Assembly: GCF_025154055.1 (NCBI RefSeq)
Contig: NZ_JAOALK010000059.1
Location: forward strand, 1 to 64,000
Reading direction: 5' to 3'
Source: Aquibacillus koreensis
GTDB lineage: Bacteria; Bacillota; Bacilli; Bacillales; Amphibacillaceae
Length of the DNA: 64,000 bases
A model generated the notes under the pieces. That model saw nothing but the letters and a program-made list of their open reading frames with translations, did not search any database and was not told the DNA's origin. A program made the position numbers and the translations under genes. Positions 34,485 through 43,811 of this stretch are shown here, one piece after another; the stretch's first letter is position 1; every line of letters begins with the position of its first letter.

Positions 34485-35216
34485 ATGCAGGATACGAAAA
34501 AAATACTGTTAAAAAAGGATGATATGACAAACCCAGCCATTGTTCCTGAATGGGTCATACAAGAATACAACACCTTTCATCAAATCGTAACGAACAAAAC
34601 ATTCCCTTGTTATTTTGGTATGAAAGCCGAAAAAAAAGGTGAACTTCGTTATGCCTATATCACGCAAGAGGATTGGTCTAACCTACCAATGGCTGTTGAG
34701 GAATTTTTAAAGCTCTTTGAAGAACCACCCTACGTTCGTCATGGTCTTTTTGTCTTTGTAGAACCTGAAGAAGAGCAGGATGACCTTGAACATTACCGTA
34801 AAAAGTTTTGGGCTGTCTTACAACAATTACATAAAAACGATAAACAGAAATGGCCAGATGACAAACCTAAAGATCCAGATCATTACTTATGGGACTTTCA
34901 TTTTGGCGGGGAACCAATCTTTGTATTTGGAAATGCACCCGCATACAAACAACGGAAAACTCGCGATCTAGGTAACAGCCTTATCCTTGGTTTTCAGCCA
35001 CGGAAAATTTTTGAAGGACTTGAAGGAACAGAAAAAGGTGGCATTATGTCTCGTGAAAAGGTGAGAGAACGCGTAGAAAAATGGGATAACTTACCTAAAC
35101 ACCCGGATATTTCTCACTTTGGAGACCCTGATCACAATGAATGGAAGCAATTCTTCATTGGAGATGATGCCGAACCGATAAAGGGAAAGTGTCCATTTCA
35201 TCATAAAGAGCAGTGA
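34485..35216 (+). CDS. YqcI/YcgG-family protein
   Basis: A 243-residue cytosolic protein of the YqcI/YcgG family (PF08892), whose function is not established. Conserved stretches are FPCYFGMKAEKKGELRYAY (about 41-59), DDKPKDPDHYLWDFHFGGEPIFVFGNAPAY in the middle, and LILGFQPRKIFEGL; it ends with GKCPFHHKEQ, where Cys and two His could hold a metal or haem. AAAGGAG lies 8 nt before the ATG. It is a single gene with its own terminator. Confidence 0.9.
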   Translation: MQDTKKILLKKDDMTNPAIVPEWVIQEYNTFHQIVTNKTFPCYFGMKAEKKGELRYAYITQEDWSNLPMAVEEFLKLFEEPPYVRHGLFVFVEPEEEQDDLEHYRKKFWAVLQQLHKNDKQKWPDDKPKDPDHYLWDFHFGGEPIFVFGNAPAYKQRKTRDLGNSLILGFQPRKIFEGLEGTEKGGIMSREKVRERVEKWDNLPKHPDISHFGDPDHNEWKQFFIGDDAEPIKGKCPFHHKEQ

Positions 35217-35220
35217 AGGG

Positions 35221-35261
35221 AAAACCTCACACATTCGCAAAGTGTGAGGATTCTTTTTCCT
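35221..35261 (+). terminator. Intrinsic terminator after YqcI/YcgG gene
   Basis: CCTCACAC and GTGTGAGG pair perfectly around a 9-nt loop, then ATTCTTTTTCC. Confidence 0.9.
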
Positions 35262-35476
35262 ATTATGTGAACAGGAACTATGAAGAAAATCCTTTATCTT
35301 AGAAGAAAAGCAGTACAGCTAGTCAGCTTATTTCTGTTACATAAAATTATTTATAATAAAAACCCATATGTCCGACACTTTTCAAGTATAATAAAGCCTA
35401 TTCAGATCATGCATATATATTTCTTGGAGAGAAATTCTATACATAAGACGAAAAAAACAAAAAACGAGGTTAATAC

Positions 35477-36922
35477 ATGAGTAAAAGAAGTTTTACGGAT
35501 TATCCTATTAGCGAAGAAATAAAGAGAGCGTTGGCTGTGTTAAAATACGAAACGCCAACAGAAGTGCAAAGCGAAGTCATTCCATTAGCATTGGAAAAGA
35601 AAGATCTTGTCGTAAAAGCTCAAACAGGAAGTGGCAAAACTGCCGCCTTTGGTATACCAGTTTCCGACATGATTGAATGGGAGGAAAAGAAACCACAGGT
35701 TTTAATTCTTACCCCGACTAGGGAGCTTGCGGTTCAGGTTCGCGAAGATATTACGAATATCGGAAGGTTTAAACGGATTAAAGCAGTGGCTGTCTATGGA
35801 AAAGAACCTTTTTCTAAACAAAAGGATGAGTTGAAGCAAAAAACGCATGTAGTTGTTGGTACGCCTGGGCGAGTGATGGATCATATTGATCGAGAGACCC
35901 TCGCTTTGGACCAAATCAGGTATCTTATCATCGACGAAGCTGATGAAATGCTTAATAGAGGATTCATCGATGAAGTGGAAGCAATCATTCAAGAGCTACC
36001 TTCAGACCGAGTAACCATGGTTTTCTCAGCGACCTTGCCTAAAGATGTGGAAAGTCTTTGCCATAAATATATGAACGATCCTACTCCTATTGAGATTAAA
36101 GCAACTGGAGTAACATCCAATACCATTGATCATTTTTTAGTGGAAGCAAAAGAAGAACAAAAGATTTCACTTCTTCAAGACGTTACAGTAGTAGAAAACC
36201 CAGACAGCTGTCTCATTTTTTGCCGAACCAAAGAAAACGTGGATACTGTGTATAGTGAATTAAATAAAGCTGGATATTCATGCGAGAGGCTTCATGGGGG
36301 ACTAGAACAAGAAGACCGTTTTGCTATAATGGAAGGTTTCAAGATGGGCAACTTCCGCTATCTAGTAGCCACAGATGTTGCAGCTAGAGGTATTGATATT
36401 GATAATGTAACACTTGTGATCAACTATGATGTTCCAATGGAAAAAGAGAGCTATGTACACCGAACCGGAAGAACCGGTCGTGCCGGAAATAAAGGTAAGG
36501 CCATTACGTTTGCGACACCTTATGAAGAAAAGTTCATGAAAGCAATTGAAAGATATATTGGCTTTGAGATACCCACTTTAGAGGCTCCTAACCATAAAGA
36601 AGTGACTCGCTCAAAAGCTGCTTTCGAAGAGAAACTTAATAGTAAGCGTATTGTAAGAAATAATAAAACTGCCCGGATTAATCAAGATATTATGAAGCTC
36701 CATTTCAGTGGTGGGAAAAAGAAGAAAATTCGTGCTGTTGATTTTGTTGGAACGATCGCAAAAATTCCTGGAGTCACAGCTGATGATATCGGTATTATAA
36801 CCATCAAGGATCAAATGTCTTATGTTGATATTCTAAATGGAAAAGGTTCGTTAGTTATGCAAGCCATGGAGAATACAACAATTAAAGGAAAGAAGTTAAA
36901 AGTAAGCAAAGCAATAAAATAA
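35477..36922 (+). CDS. dbpA: DEAD-box RNA helicase, DbpA/YxiN type
   Basis: ATP-dependent RNA helicase that binds hairpin 92 of 23S rRNA during large-subunit assembly. All core motifs are present: Q motif (residues 4-31), [21 protein letters not shown], and [10 protein letters not shown]. The C-terminal RNA-binding domain (about 405-481; [33 protein letters not shown]) matches the DbpA_RBD that gives rRNA specificity. Length 481 matches Bacillus YxiN. The gene is single and ends in a strong terminator. A weak AACGAGG ribosome binding site precedes the ATG. Confidence 0.95.
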   Translation: MSKRSFTDYPISEEIKRALAVLKYETPTEVQSEVIPLALEKKDLVVKAQTGSGKTAAFGIPVSDMIEWEEKKPQVLILTPTRELAVQVREDITNIGRFKRIKAVAVYGKEPFSKQKDELKQKTHVVVGTPGRVMDHIDRETLALDQIRYLIIDEADEMLNRGFIDEVEAIIQELPSDRVTMVFSATLPKDVESLCHKYMNDPTPIEIKATGVTSNTIDHFLVEAKEEQKISLLQDVTVVENPDSCLIFCRTKENVDTVYSELNKAGYSCERLHGGLEQEDRFAIMEGFKMGNFRYLVATDVAARGIDIDNVTLVINYDVPMEKESYVHRTGRTGRAGNKGKAITFATPYEEKFMKAIERYIGFEIPTLEAPNHKEVTRSKAAFEEKLNSKRIVRNNKTARINQDIMKLHFSGGKKKKIRAVDFVGTIAKIPGVTADDIGIITIKDQMSYVDILNGKGSLVMQAMENTTIKGKKLKVSKAIK

Positions 36923-36927
36923 CCATA

Positions 36928-36982
36928 TAAAATAAGACTAACTCCCCTTCATTATAAAAGAGGGGGAGTTAGTCTTATTAGA
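36928..36982 (+). terminator. Bidirectional terminator after dbpA
   Basis: AATAAGACTAACTCCCC pairs with GGGGGAGTTAGTCTTATT around a 13-nt loop; T-rich flanks exist on the minus side too, where it may serve the convergent SpoIIAA-like gene. Confidence 0.88.
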
Positions 36983-37006
36983 AATCAAAACTAATGTGGA
37001 TCCATC

Positions 37007-37363
37007 CTATTCATGACTTGCCCATTCAAGGGCCTTGCCTCTCTCATTAACATCAAAATTTTCTACTTCTATATTTGGTATTTGATTAGTAAGTTTGCCT
37101 ATAGCATTAACCCATTTCTTATCACTTATCACAGCAACCTTATTAAACTTATCCAAATGGTTTGCTTCAAATTTCAATTCTTCTATGAAGCCTTCAAAAG
37201 AGTATTCCATTTTGTTTACGGTAATCACTACATTAAAAACATCATATTCCTTTTCCTTTTGCTTAAAATAATTCTTAAATTCCTTTATGTCTTCCTCTGT
37301 TACCTTTCCTCCAATTTCCAATTCCATCACCTTAGGCATATCATTCGTCTTTATTGATAGCAT
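37007..37363 (-). CDS. SpoIIAA-like (STAS-fold) protein
   Basis: A 118-residue protein of the SpoIIAA-like family (PF11964), found alone in many bacteria. The start MLSIKTNDMPKVMELEIGGKVTEEDIKEF and middle NVVITVNKMEYSFEGFIEELKF are typical, and the C-terminal part is KVAVISDKKWVNAIGKLTNQ. It is not an anti-sigma antagonist by context: no partner kinase or sigma factor is nearby. Function unknown; some homologues are proposed to bind lipids or respond to stress. GGAGG precedes the ATG. Family membership is clear, role is not. Confidence 0.88.
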   Translation of the reverse strand: MLSIKTNDMPKVMELEIGGKVTEEDIKEFKNYFKQKEKEYDVFNVVITVNKMEYSFEGFIEELKFEANHLDKFNKVAVISDKKWVNAIGKLTNQIPNIEVENFDVNERGKALEWASHE

Positions 37364-37652
37364 GCTTATTCCTCCTTACATACTGGATTAGTAGCTTGCG
37401 AAGATAGCAGTCCGTATATTACTAAATTTAAACCAAATCAATAATCTGTAACTGCTCTACTTCTTGTTTACCGCAGTTTGATAGTTGTCAAACATCATTA
37501 TCCTTATATCACATGTATTGGAGAGATCGTTAATACTAGAGAATATACAAAGTACGTTTAAACTTCGTGTAAAATGTTTAATAGTATAGTAATGAGATTA
37601 ATAGAATTGACTTAATAAAACAAACAGGAGTTTATAATTAGGAGGAATGAAA

Positions 37653-37853
37653 ATGCCATATAATTCTATTACTGACTTACCTGCACAGGTTTCAAAACCT
37701 CTTCCGAAACATGCAAAGGAAATATTTAAGGAAGCCTTCAACTCCGCAGAAGAGCAATATCAAAAGGAGGAAACTGCTTTCAAAGTAGCCTGGAGTGCTG
37801 TAAAAGAAAAATATTCTAAAAATGATAATGGTGAGTGGGTTAAGAAGGAATGA
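37653..37853 (+). CDS. ChaB-family protein
   Basis: A 66-residue protein with the ChaB domain: MPYNSITDLPAQVSKPLP, then HAKEIFKEAFNSAEEQY, ETAFKVAWSAVKEKYSKNDNGEW. ChaB was named as a cation-transport regulator, but its mechanism is uncertain; many Bacillus copies are linked to general stress. ATG37653 is preferred because AGGAGG lies 7-8 nt before it; ATG37647 is too close. Single gene with no partner. Confidence 0.9.
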   Translation: MPYNSITDLPAQVSKPLPKHAKEIFKEAFNSAEEQYQKEETAFKVAWSAVKEKYSKNDNGEWVKKE

Positions 37854-37912
37854 ACTTCCCTTTTGTGAGAGATATCTAGTGAAGTAGAAGATAAGTAATC
37901 CTTAAAAATAAA

Positions 37913-37958
37913 GCCACTACCCGTAAATTATCGAAATCGACAATTTACGGATAGTGGC
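37913..37958 (-). terminator. Terminator after LacI-type gene
   Basis: GCCACTATCCGTAAATT pairs with AATTTACGGGTAGTGGC (one G-T pair or mismatch) around a 12-nt loop; the minus-strand tail is TTTATTTTTA. Confidence 0.85.
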
Positions 37959-37967
37959 ATATCATAA

Positions 37968-39047
37968 TTATTTAGTCTTGTCTTCCCTATTCATTACTTT
38001 ACAAGAATCCCTTATAACTAGAGTAGCATTTACCTTTTCTATAATTCCTCTTTGCTGTTCTTGCTCAATCGATTCAATGAGAAGCTTGGTTGCTCTTTTT
38101 GCTAGGTCGGTAAATGAGATATCGATTGTTGTAAGTGATGGATTTAGGTAAGAAGAAAAAAATGAGTTGTCAAATCCAATAATGGATATATCTTCCGGCA
38201 CGCGTAACCCTAATTCACTAATTGCTTTATATGCACCAATTACCATCGTATCATTACTTACAAAAATAGCTGTTGGCGGATTTGGACCACTAAGTATATA
38301 TTTTATACCTTCATATCCACTATTTTCTGTAAAATCACCATGGTAAGTAGCATCTTTCCTCATCTCTATTCCATGTTGCATTAGCGTTGCTTTATAGCCT
38401 GCTAACCTTTCTATTGCAGACAATTTATTAATGTTTCCAGTAATAATACCAATTGACGTATGTCCCAGTTCCAATAAGTAAGATACCGCTTTAACACTTC
38501 CCTCATAGTTATCTACATTAAGATAGATCGCATTGTGTTTTGTGTTATAAGCTTCACTCGTATCAATCATAGCAATGTAATGTTTTTGTTCAATGAGGTT
38601 AAATATAAGCTCGTTTTCAGCTTCTTGCGTCCCTACAAATATGGCTCCATCGATTAACTTTTGATAAAAAAGACTTTGAACCTTCTTTAAATCCTTTTTT
38701 GAATAGGCAATGGAGATGAGAACATAATAATCCATTTTATTCGCTTGGTCGCTAACTGCGTTAATAATTGGTGAGAAAAAAGGATTATCATGTATTAGAT
38801 GATCCTCTGTTGCTTTTACATGATGAGGTTCTTCATCTTCTTTTATATCTAATAAGATGATTGCGATCATTTTATTTTTTACACCAGCTAATTTTCGTGC
38901 TGAAGCATTTGGAGCGTAATTGTGTTCTTCAATCGCTTTCCATACTTTGTCTCTTGTGGCTTGTGGTATATCTGGGTAATTATTGATAACTCTTGATATT
39001 GTGCTTCTAGATAGACCTAGAAGTTTAGCTAAGTCTTCACTACGCAT
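37968..39047 (-). CDS. LacI-family transcriptional regulator
   Basis: A 359-residue repressor: N-terminal helix-turn-helix (about 3-50; LAKLLGLSRSTISRVINNYPDIPQATRDKV) with hinge YAPNASARKLAG, then a periplasmic-binding-protein-like sugar domain with SYLLELGHTSIGIITG and PTAIFVSNDTMVIGAYKAISELGLRVPEDISIIGFDN. It lies downstream of the GH16 gene on the same strand but has its own start region; a 22-bp palindrome with LacI-like layout stands before the GH16 gene and is the best candidate operator. The inducer is likely a beta-glucan oligosaccharide, by context only. The insert DEEPHHVKATEDHLIHDNP is longer than usual. Confidence 0.92.
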   Translation of the reverse strand: MRSEDLAKLLGLSRSTISRVINNYPDIPQATRDKVWKAIEEHNYAPNASARKLAGVKNKMIAIILLDIKEDEEPHHVKATEDHLIHDNPFFSPIINAVSDQANKMDYYVLISIAYSKKDLKKVQSLFYQKLIDGAIFVGTQEAENELIFNLIEQKHYIAMIDTSEAYNTKHNAIYLNVDNYEGSVKAVSYLLELGHTSIGIITGNINKLSAIERLAGYKATLMQHGIEMRKDATYHGDFTENSGYEGIKYILSGPNPPTAIFVSNDTMVIGAYKAISELGLRVPEDISIIGFDNSFFSSYLNPSLTTIDISFTDLAKRATKLLIESIEQEQQRGIIEKVNATLVIRDSCKVMNREDKTK

Positions 39048-39138
39048 AAAGTCTCCACCTAATCACTGATATTTATCCCATTATATCAGAATAAAATTGG
39101 TAATGTATTCCTCTTTTAAATTTATCTATCTCATATGA

Positions 39139-39184
39139 AAAGAGGCTGTCTTAAGATCATAGTGACCTTATGACAACCTCCCTC
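39139..39184 (-). terminator. Terminator after GH16 gene
   Basis: On the minus strand GAGGTTGTCATAAG pairs with CTTAAGACAGCCTC (two mismatches), followed by TTTTC. Confidence 0.72.
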
Positions 39185-39265
39185 CACCAACTCTGAAATA
39201 TAGTTTATGTTTCAGATTTTCCTTTAATGAGTTTGATTGAACTTGCTACTTAGCACTTTTCTCTA

Positions 39266-42016
39266 TTACTCTGCTATTTTTCTTGTTCTTGCTCTAAAGT
39301 AAACAACTATACCAATTGCAAGAGCTAAGAAACCAATTAGTAAATAGTTATAGATGGATGTGGCTGTATCTGGTAATCTATCAGCGTCTTTTTCGCTTGG
39401 TTCTTTCTTGTCTCCATCTTCCTTATCTTCACCATTTTCATTATCAGGATCTTCCGTAACTGGCTCTTCGGTACTTGGATTTTCCGTAACTGGATCCTCA
39501 GTGCCTGGGTCTTCACCATCCGGGTCTTCCGTAACTGGCTCTCCAGCGCCTGGGTCTTCACCATCCGGATCTTCCGTAACTGGCTCTCCAGTGTCTGGAT
39601 CCTCATTACCGGGTTCTTCCGTGCCTGGAGGATTTTCATTTTCCTCTTCTACCTTTTTAATGACAACATTGTCTATGAATACATCGTGTAATTCTGTTGG
39701 CGTTAATCCATCAGCATCATTCCCTAGAGCAAAACCAAACTTAGCTGCAGGGTCAGAAGCTTCTGTCATTTTGAATGTGTAAGTGTACGTTTCTAATTCC
39801 TCAGTTAATGATGCTGTTTGATCGAAGTAACCTGTCCAATTGTCATCTTCTTCCCCATTATGTTGGATTTGTACACGTAATGGACGATCAACAGTTGCTT
39901 TTGCATCAAATGAAACTTCATACGTAGCATCTTCATCCATATTGATTCCATGTTGAAATAATTGTATATTCCAATCGGCAGTTCCTATATCTGTAATAGC
40001 CGCTTTTGCTCGTCCCTCATCGTCTACCGTAAAGGTTGCTTTTCCAGGGTTATATGCTTCTGCTCTCCAACCAGCTAGTCCATCAAAAATGCCATTTTCA
40101 ACAAGATTTCCTTCTACCTGCTCTAATGGCAACTTCTCTAAGAAGACGTTATCAAGGTAGACGTCACCATCATTACCGCCCATATTAAATTGCAACACTG
40201 CTTTATTATCAGTTGGAGCATCTACAGTAAAATCTAACGTATATTCTTCTGTAGTTGGAGTCAAACTTACTGTTTGTTCATGAATTACTTCAGACTCTGC
40301 GTTTGTCAGATTCACTTGAATATCTCTTTCTGCTTCTACACTTGCATCAAACGTTAGTTGATATTGTCTACCATTCTCTAAACGGAAGTCTTTCTGCGTT
40401 AACTGGACAGAATCAATAGCATTACCACCATCCGTTATTAATGCTTCAAATCTACGTTCATTTACTGCACTTCCTATATACTTAGATGCATCTGCCGTTT
40501 CATCTGTCTTGAATTCCCAATACCCCATTCTTTCAGGGCCCTGATCAAACGTACCATTATAGATGTAGTTTCCCGTTGGAAGTGGATCTCTTACTATTTC
40601 GGAAGGATCGACTGGTTCTGGATCAGCGATTTTTTCTAATCTAACACTATCAAATGAAATACTACTATCATTTAGACCCATGTTGAATTCATATCGGGCT
40701 TTCACATCGGTTGCATCTTCCATTGTAAATTCAAAGGAATAATCCTCCCAAGAAGAAGTAATGGTGAATGGATCTTGCGCAGCATAATCCTTCCAACTGC
40801 GATCTCCGTCTGCACCAATTTTTACTTTTAATGGCCTTTCTGTCTCTGCTTTTGCTTTAAAGGAGGCTTTATACGTAGCGCCTTTTTCAAGATGTATTGG
40901 GGATTGAAGTAACTGTACGCCGTGTTCCACATTCCCACCTGATTCAATTTGTACATCCATCACACCATTATTGACAGCAAGACTAGCATTAGCACCTCCA
41001 GCCTGTAAAAACGTCCAATAATCAGAATATGGAACGCCTTCTACACCATCAACGGCAGGATCATCCATGTCAAAGCTACCATTGTAAACATAGTTTCCAT
41101 CTTCAAGAGGTGCTCTGCCTTGGTTTTCCTCTTCCTTGTCAGGCTTCGCGTGAACTGGGTATTCATCTTTCTCGTAAACTCTTACATAATCGACTGCCAT
41201 TTGTTGTGGAAATACTGTTGTGTCATCTGGATTACCAGGCCATGAACCGCCAACAGAAATATTCATAATCAAGAAGAAGTCTTGATCAAATGGGGCAGGA
41301 TAAGTATAGTCATCTGCGTTGTCATTATGTTTCGTGAACCAATCATTTGCAGTATGATATAACTCCCCATCGATAAACCATCTAATTTCTCCTGGTTCCC
41401 ATTCTATACTGTACACATGGTAATCATCAGCAAATGTCTGTCCATCCGGTAGTTCATGCGTTCCTTGGATTTGTTGATGCGGTTCACCAAAGTGTACCGT
41501 TCCGTGGACCGTATCAGGTTCATGTCCTAACATTTCCATAATGTCAATTTCTCCACTCACCGGCCATGTTCCATAAAATGGCTCGTCCTCTGGCATCATC
41601 CAAATTGCTGGCCATATCCCTTGTCCTGTTGGCATTTTTGCTTTTACTTCCACTTTTCCATACGTCCATTTTTGCTTCCCTTGCGTTATTAGCTTAGCAG
41701 AAGAGTAGTTATAGGTTTGACCATCAGTTTCTGTGATATCCTCTTCTCTTGCTTCTAGAATAAGAGAGCCATCTTCAATAAAAGCGTTATTTTCTGTATA
41801 AGATTGTATTTCACCGTTCCATCTACCATTCGTAGGAACATCATAACTCCAGTTATCCATGTTTATTTCGCTACCATCAAATTCGTCAGACCAAACCAAA
41901 TTCCAATCCTCTGAGCTATCATTCTCAACAGCTGATACACTGCTTATAAAGGTGAAATTAGAACTAATAAGCATAACTACTAGTAAAACTAAAACCATTC
42001 TTCTCCGTTTCATCAT
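39266..42016 (-). CDS. Cell-wall-anchored GH16 beta-glucanase with three CBM4/9-like domains and LPDTA signal
   Basis: A 916-residue exported endo-beta-glucanase (laminarinase/lichenase type). Signal peptide 1-29; GH16 domain about 36-285 with catalytic E156-I-D158-I-M-E161 in SGEIDIMEML; three CBM4/9-like jelly-roll modules (about 305-465, 475-640, 645-800), each opening with YNGSFD, YNGTFD or ENGIFD; then an acidic Pro/Glu-rich linker with EDPDGEDPG-type repeats, LPDTA (881-885), a membrane helix and RARTRK tail. A sortase would couple it to peptidoglycan. GGAGG stands 7 nt before the first ATG. A palindromic operator and a cre-like site lie upstream; the LacI gene follows on the same strand. 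Confidence 0.93.
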   Translation of the reverse strand: MMKRRRMVLVLLVVMLISSNFTFISSVSAVENDSSEDWNLVWSDEFDGSEINMDNWSYDVPTNGRWNGEIQSYTENNAFIEDGSLILEAREEDITETDGQTYNYSSAKLITQGKQKWTYGKVEVKAKMPTGQGIWPAIWMMPEDEPFYGTWPVSGEIDIMEMLGHEPDTVHGTVHFGEPHQQIQGTHELPDGQTFADDYHVYSIEWEPGEIRWFIDGELYHTANDWFTKHNDNADDYTYPAPFDQDFFLIMNISVGGSWPGNPDDTTVFPQQMAVDYVRVYEKDEYPVHAKPDKEEENQGRAPLEDGNYVYNGSFDMDDPAVDGVEGVPYSDYWTFLQAGGANASLAVNNGVMDVQIESGGNVEHGVQLLQSPIHLEKGATYKASFKAKAETERPLKVKIGADGDRSWKDYAAQDPFTITSSWEDYSFEFTMEDATDVKARYEFNMGLNDSSISFDSVRLEKIADPEPVDPSEIVRDPLPTGNYIYNGTFDQGPERMGYWEFKTDETADASKYIGSAVNERRFEALITDGGNAIDSVQLTQKDFRLENGRQYQLTFDASVEAERDIQVNLTNAESEVIHEQTVSLTPTTEEYTLDFTVDAPTDNKAVLQFNMGGNDGDVYLDNVFLEKLPLEQVEGNLVENGIFDGLAGWRAEAYNPGKATFTVDDEGRAKAAITDIGTADWNIQLFQHGINMDEDATYEVSFDAKATVDRPLRVQIQHNGEEDDNWTGYFDQTASLTEELETYTYTFKMTEASDPAAKFGFALGNDADGLTPTELHDVFIDNVVIKKVEEENENPPGTEEPGNEDPDTGEPVTEDPDGEDPGAGEPVTEDPDGEDPGTEDPVTENPSTEEPVTEDPDNENGEDKEDGDKKEPSEKDADRLPDTATSIYNYLLIGFLALAIGIVVYFRARTRKIAE

Positions 42017-42131
42017 AACCCAACCTCCAAATAATTTATTTCGTGCATCGTGTTACAAAATATGATGAAGCATCCCCCCTCCAATGAAATAGATTTAAAT
42101 AACATAGAACTTTTTCGTCTTGTACAATTCA

Positions 42132-42153
42132 GTTACTAACACGCGTTAGTAAC
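42132..42153. promoter_or_regulatory. LacI-type operator palindrome upstream of GH16 gene
   Basis: GTTACTAAC-ACGC-GTTAGTAAC has perfect 9-bp arms around a centre with CG, the usual layout for LacI-family operators. It lies about 115 bp before the glucanase start; no second copy was seen before the LacI gene. Confidence 0.65.
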
Positions 42154-42211
42154 GGGGTAAAAAAAATAACAATCCTGTTATTTAGTATGTGGATTACTTG
42201 TTTCATTGGAA

Positions 42212-42225
42212 GGAAAGCGTTTTCA
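42212..42225. promoter_or_regulatory. CcpA cre-like site upstream of GH16 gene
   Basis: GGAAAGCGTTTTCA fits the palindromic cre core (GAAAgCGtTTTC). It is about 200 bp before the gene and 60 bp from the LacI-type palindrome, suggesting catabolite repression as a second control. Confidence 0.55.
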
Positions 42226-42327
42226 TTAATGATGTTATACTATTTTTAAAATTTTATCAATAATTTTCTGAAAATTATTGATTTTCTAAGCAACTCTTCT
42301 TCTTCTATATAAAGTCGCCGACCAGTT

Positions 42328-43077
42328 CTAATCTAACATGTTTTGAATACCAAAGTATTCCGTTAGTGGTTGTTTCCTACCTTCATTGTGCCATTTATGG
42401 TATTCTTTAAAAACCTGTTGAACGTTGCTATCAGCCCTTTCCTCTACTAAGAACTTTATAGCAAGAAAACTACGCCAATAATCAAACATAATACTGGATA
42501 ATTTCCCGTGATATGAACTAGCACCAAAATCTTCTAATGAATGCTTTCCATATTCGTCCTTGAAGACATCAACTAATTTCGTTTCTATATTTGTTATTTC
42601 ATTAAAATCTTTTTCATTGAGTAATATCTTTCTAGGTAGATAAAAACACATCCCTTCCTCAAACCATATACTATCTTCTCTTCCGTCTTCAAATTCATCC
42701 AAGAATAGATTAGAATGATGTGTTAGTTCGTGAGCCAAAATGATAAATAAATGGTCAGTGGAATAATTCTCATAAAACCTTTGAATGTTTGGAAGATCCT
42801 TGCCATCTAATTGTCTTACCAGAAGTTTTCTCCAACTTTCTAAATTTGGTGACATATATATTAAGTCTTTGTTTGTGTATGCTGGTATTGGTATATCAGT
42901 AAAAATAGTAGTTGCTAACTCTTCGGTGGTCCATAGAATACCTTTTGGTAATTCGGTTAGATCATACTCAGTTTTAAGAACTTCTTGGTACTCTTTCAGT
43001 CTATCAGTAAATTGTTGTATGATATTTTGATATTTCTCGTATTCTTCTACTCTTTCAAAAGCATAGATTTGTTTCAT
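42328..43077 (-). CDS. Putative zinc metallopeptidase-like protein (HExxH)
   Basis: A 249-residue protein with no signal peptide. The central LFIILAHELTHHSNLF (about 109-124) has the HExxH zinc signature, and WFEEGMCFYLPRK about 20 residues later supplies the glutamate ligand expected in gluzincins. The N-terminal third is charged and helical. I do not recognise the family by name; it resembles cytosolic peptidases of the MA clan. It lies alone between the GH16 gene and small open frames, with a modest GGGAG ribosome binding site before the ATG. Confidence 0.75.
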   Translation of the reverse strand: MKQIYAFERVEEYEKYQNIIQQFTDRLKEYQEVLKTEYDLTELPKGILWTTEELATTIFTDIPIPAYTNKDLIYMSPNLESWRKLLVRQLDGKDLPNIQRFYENYSTDHLFIILAHELTHHSNLFLDEFEDGREDSIWFEEGMCFYLPRKILLNEKDFNEITNIETKLVDVFKDEYGKHSLEDFGASSYHGKLSSIMFDYWRSFLAIKFLVEERADSNVQQVFKEYHKWHNEGRKQPLTEYFGIQNMLD

Positions 43078-43245
43078 TAACGTAACTCCCTTAAACCAAA
43101 GAATATTCCAATTTACAACCTAAGAAATACTGTCTATTTAATTTGATTATTTTTCTTAGATTTATTGCTTCAGGTTATTATTTTCAATAAATCGTTCAAA
43201 ATCATCGTTAGTATGTTGACTTAATTGATGTTGGTTAAATTTTTC

Positions 43246-43446
43246 TTACACTCCGACGGCTATCTTTTCAGTAGCCGCTTTTAGAAACTTTCCAGCATTC
43301 TCAAGAATATCATAATCCTTGAATTGTACAAATGCATTTCGTTTATCTATCCAATCCTTCCTATATATTGAACGTTGTCTTTCAGCCTGATCCAGGCAAT
43401 CCTTCTTAAAAGAAAATCCTTCTAAATGAAGGATTTCTATAAACAT
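43246..43446 (-). CDS. Hypothetical small protein, possibly remnant
   Basis: A 66-codon frame: FSFKKDCLDQAERQRSIYRK, WIDKRNAFVQFKDYDILENAGKF. The composition looks like real protein, but the start has only GAGGAAGC 14-15 nt upstream. A further 31-codon frame (43454-43549; ATG VIQTSQQGSLISIWVDRQC) ends just upstream. Both could be parts of a decayed gene. Not recognised. Confidence 0.35.
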   Translation of the reverse strand: MFIEILHLEGFSFKKDCLDQAERQRSIYRKDWIDKRNAFVQFKDYDILENAGKFLKAATEKIAVGV

Positions 43447-43592
43447 ACGATTATTAATTAGCTTCCTCTGTCTGTGTCACTACTACTCCGCATTGACGAT
43501 CAACCCATATAGATATTAAGCTACCCTGCTGAGATGTTTGTATTACCATTGTCTTTCTTAATTATTTTAATTCTAAATAGTAATGTGGAAAT

Positions 43593-43629
43593 CAAAAAAC
43601 TCCCTTCCAATTTGAAGAGAGTTGTTGTC
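43593..43629 (-). terminator. Terminator after export protein gene
   Basis: On the minus strand AACTCTCTTC pairs with GGAAGGGAGTT around a short loop, followed by TTTTTTG. The remaining gap to 43811 holds nothing else I can identify. Confidence 0.78.
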
Positions 43630-43811
43630 ATGAAAAAGTAGTCAATTCCGCTGCCCTAACAAAAATTAAATCCAGTAATAATTGGTTCATGAAAGGAGAA
43701 ACGCTGTTATCAATCCATTGCAAGAAACGCTATTACAACCGCGATAAAATGATACTTAAACTCCTTATTCTAACCAAATTATATCTTTACATAATCTTCT
43801 CAGCCTTTTAG

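Noticed and set aside
35280-35480. 66-codon frame before dbpA
   Set aside because: No ribosome binding site, runs into the dbpA start, basic low-complexity composition; likely just the leader of the helicase.
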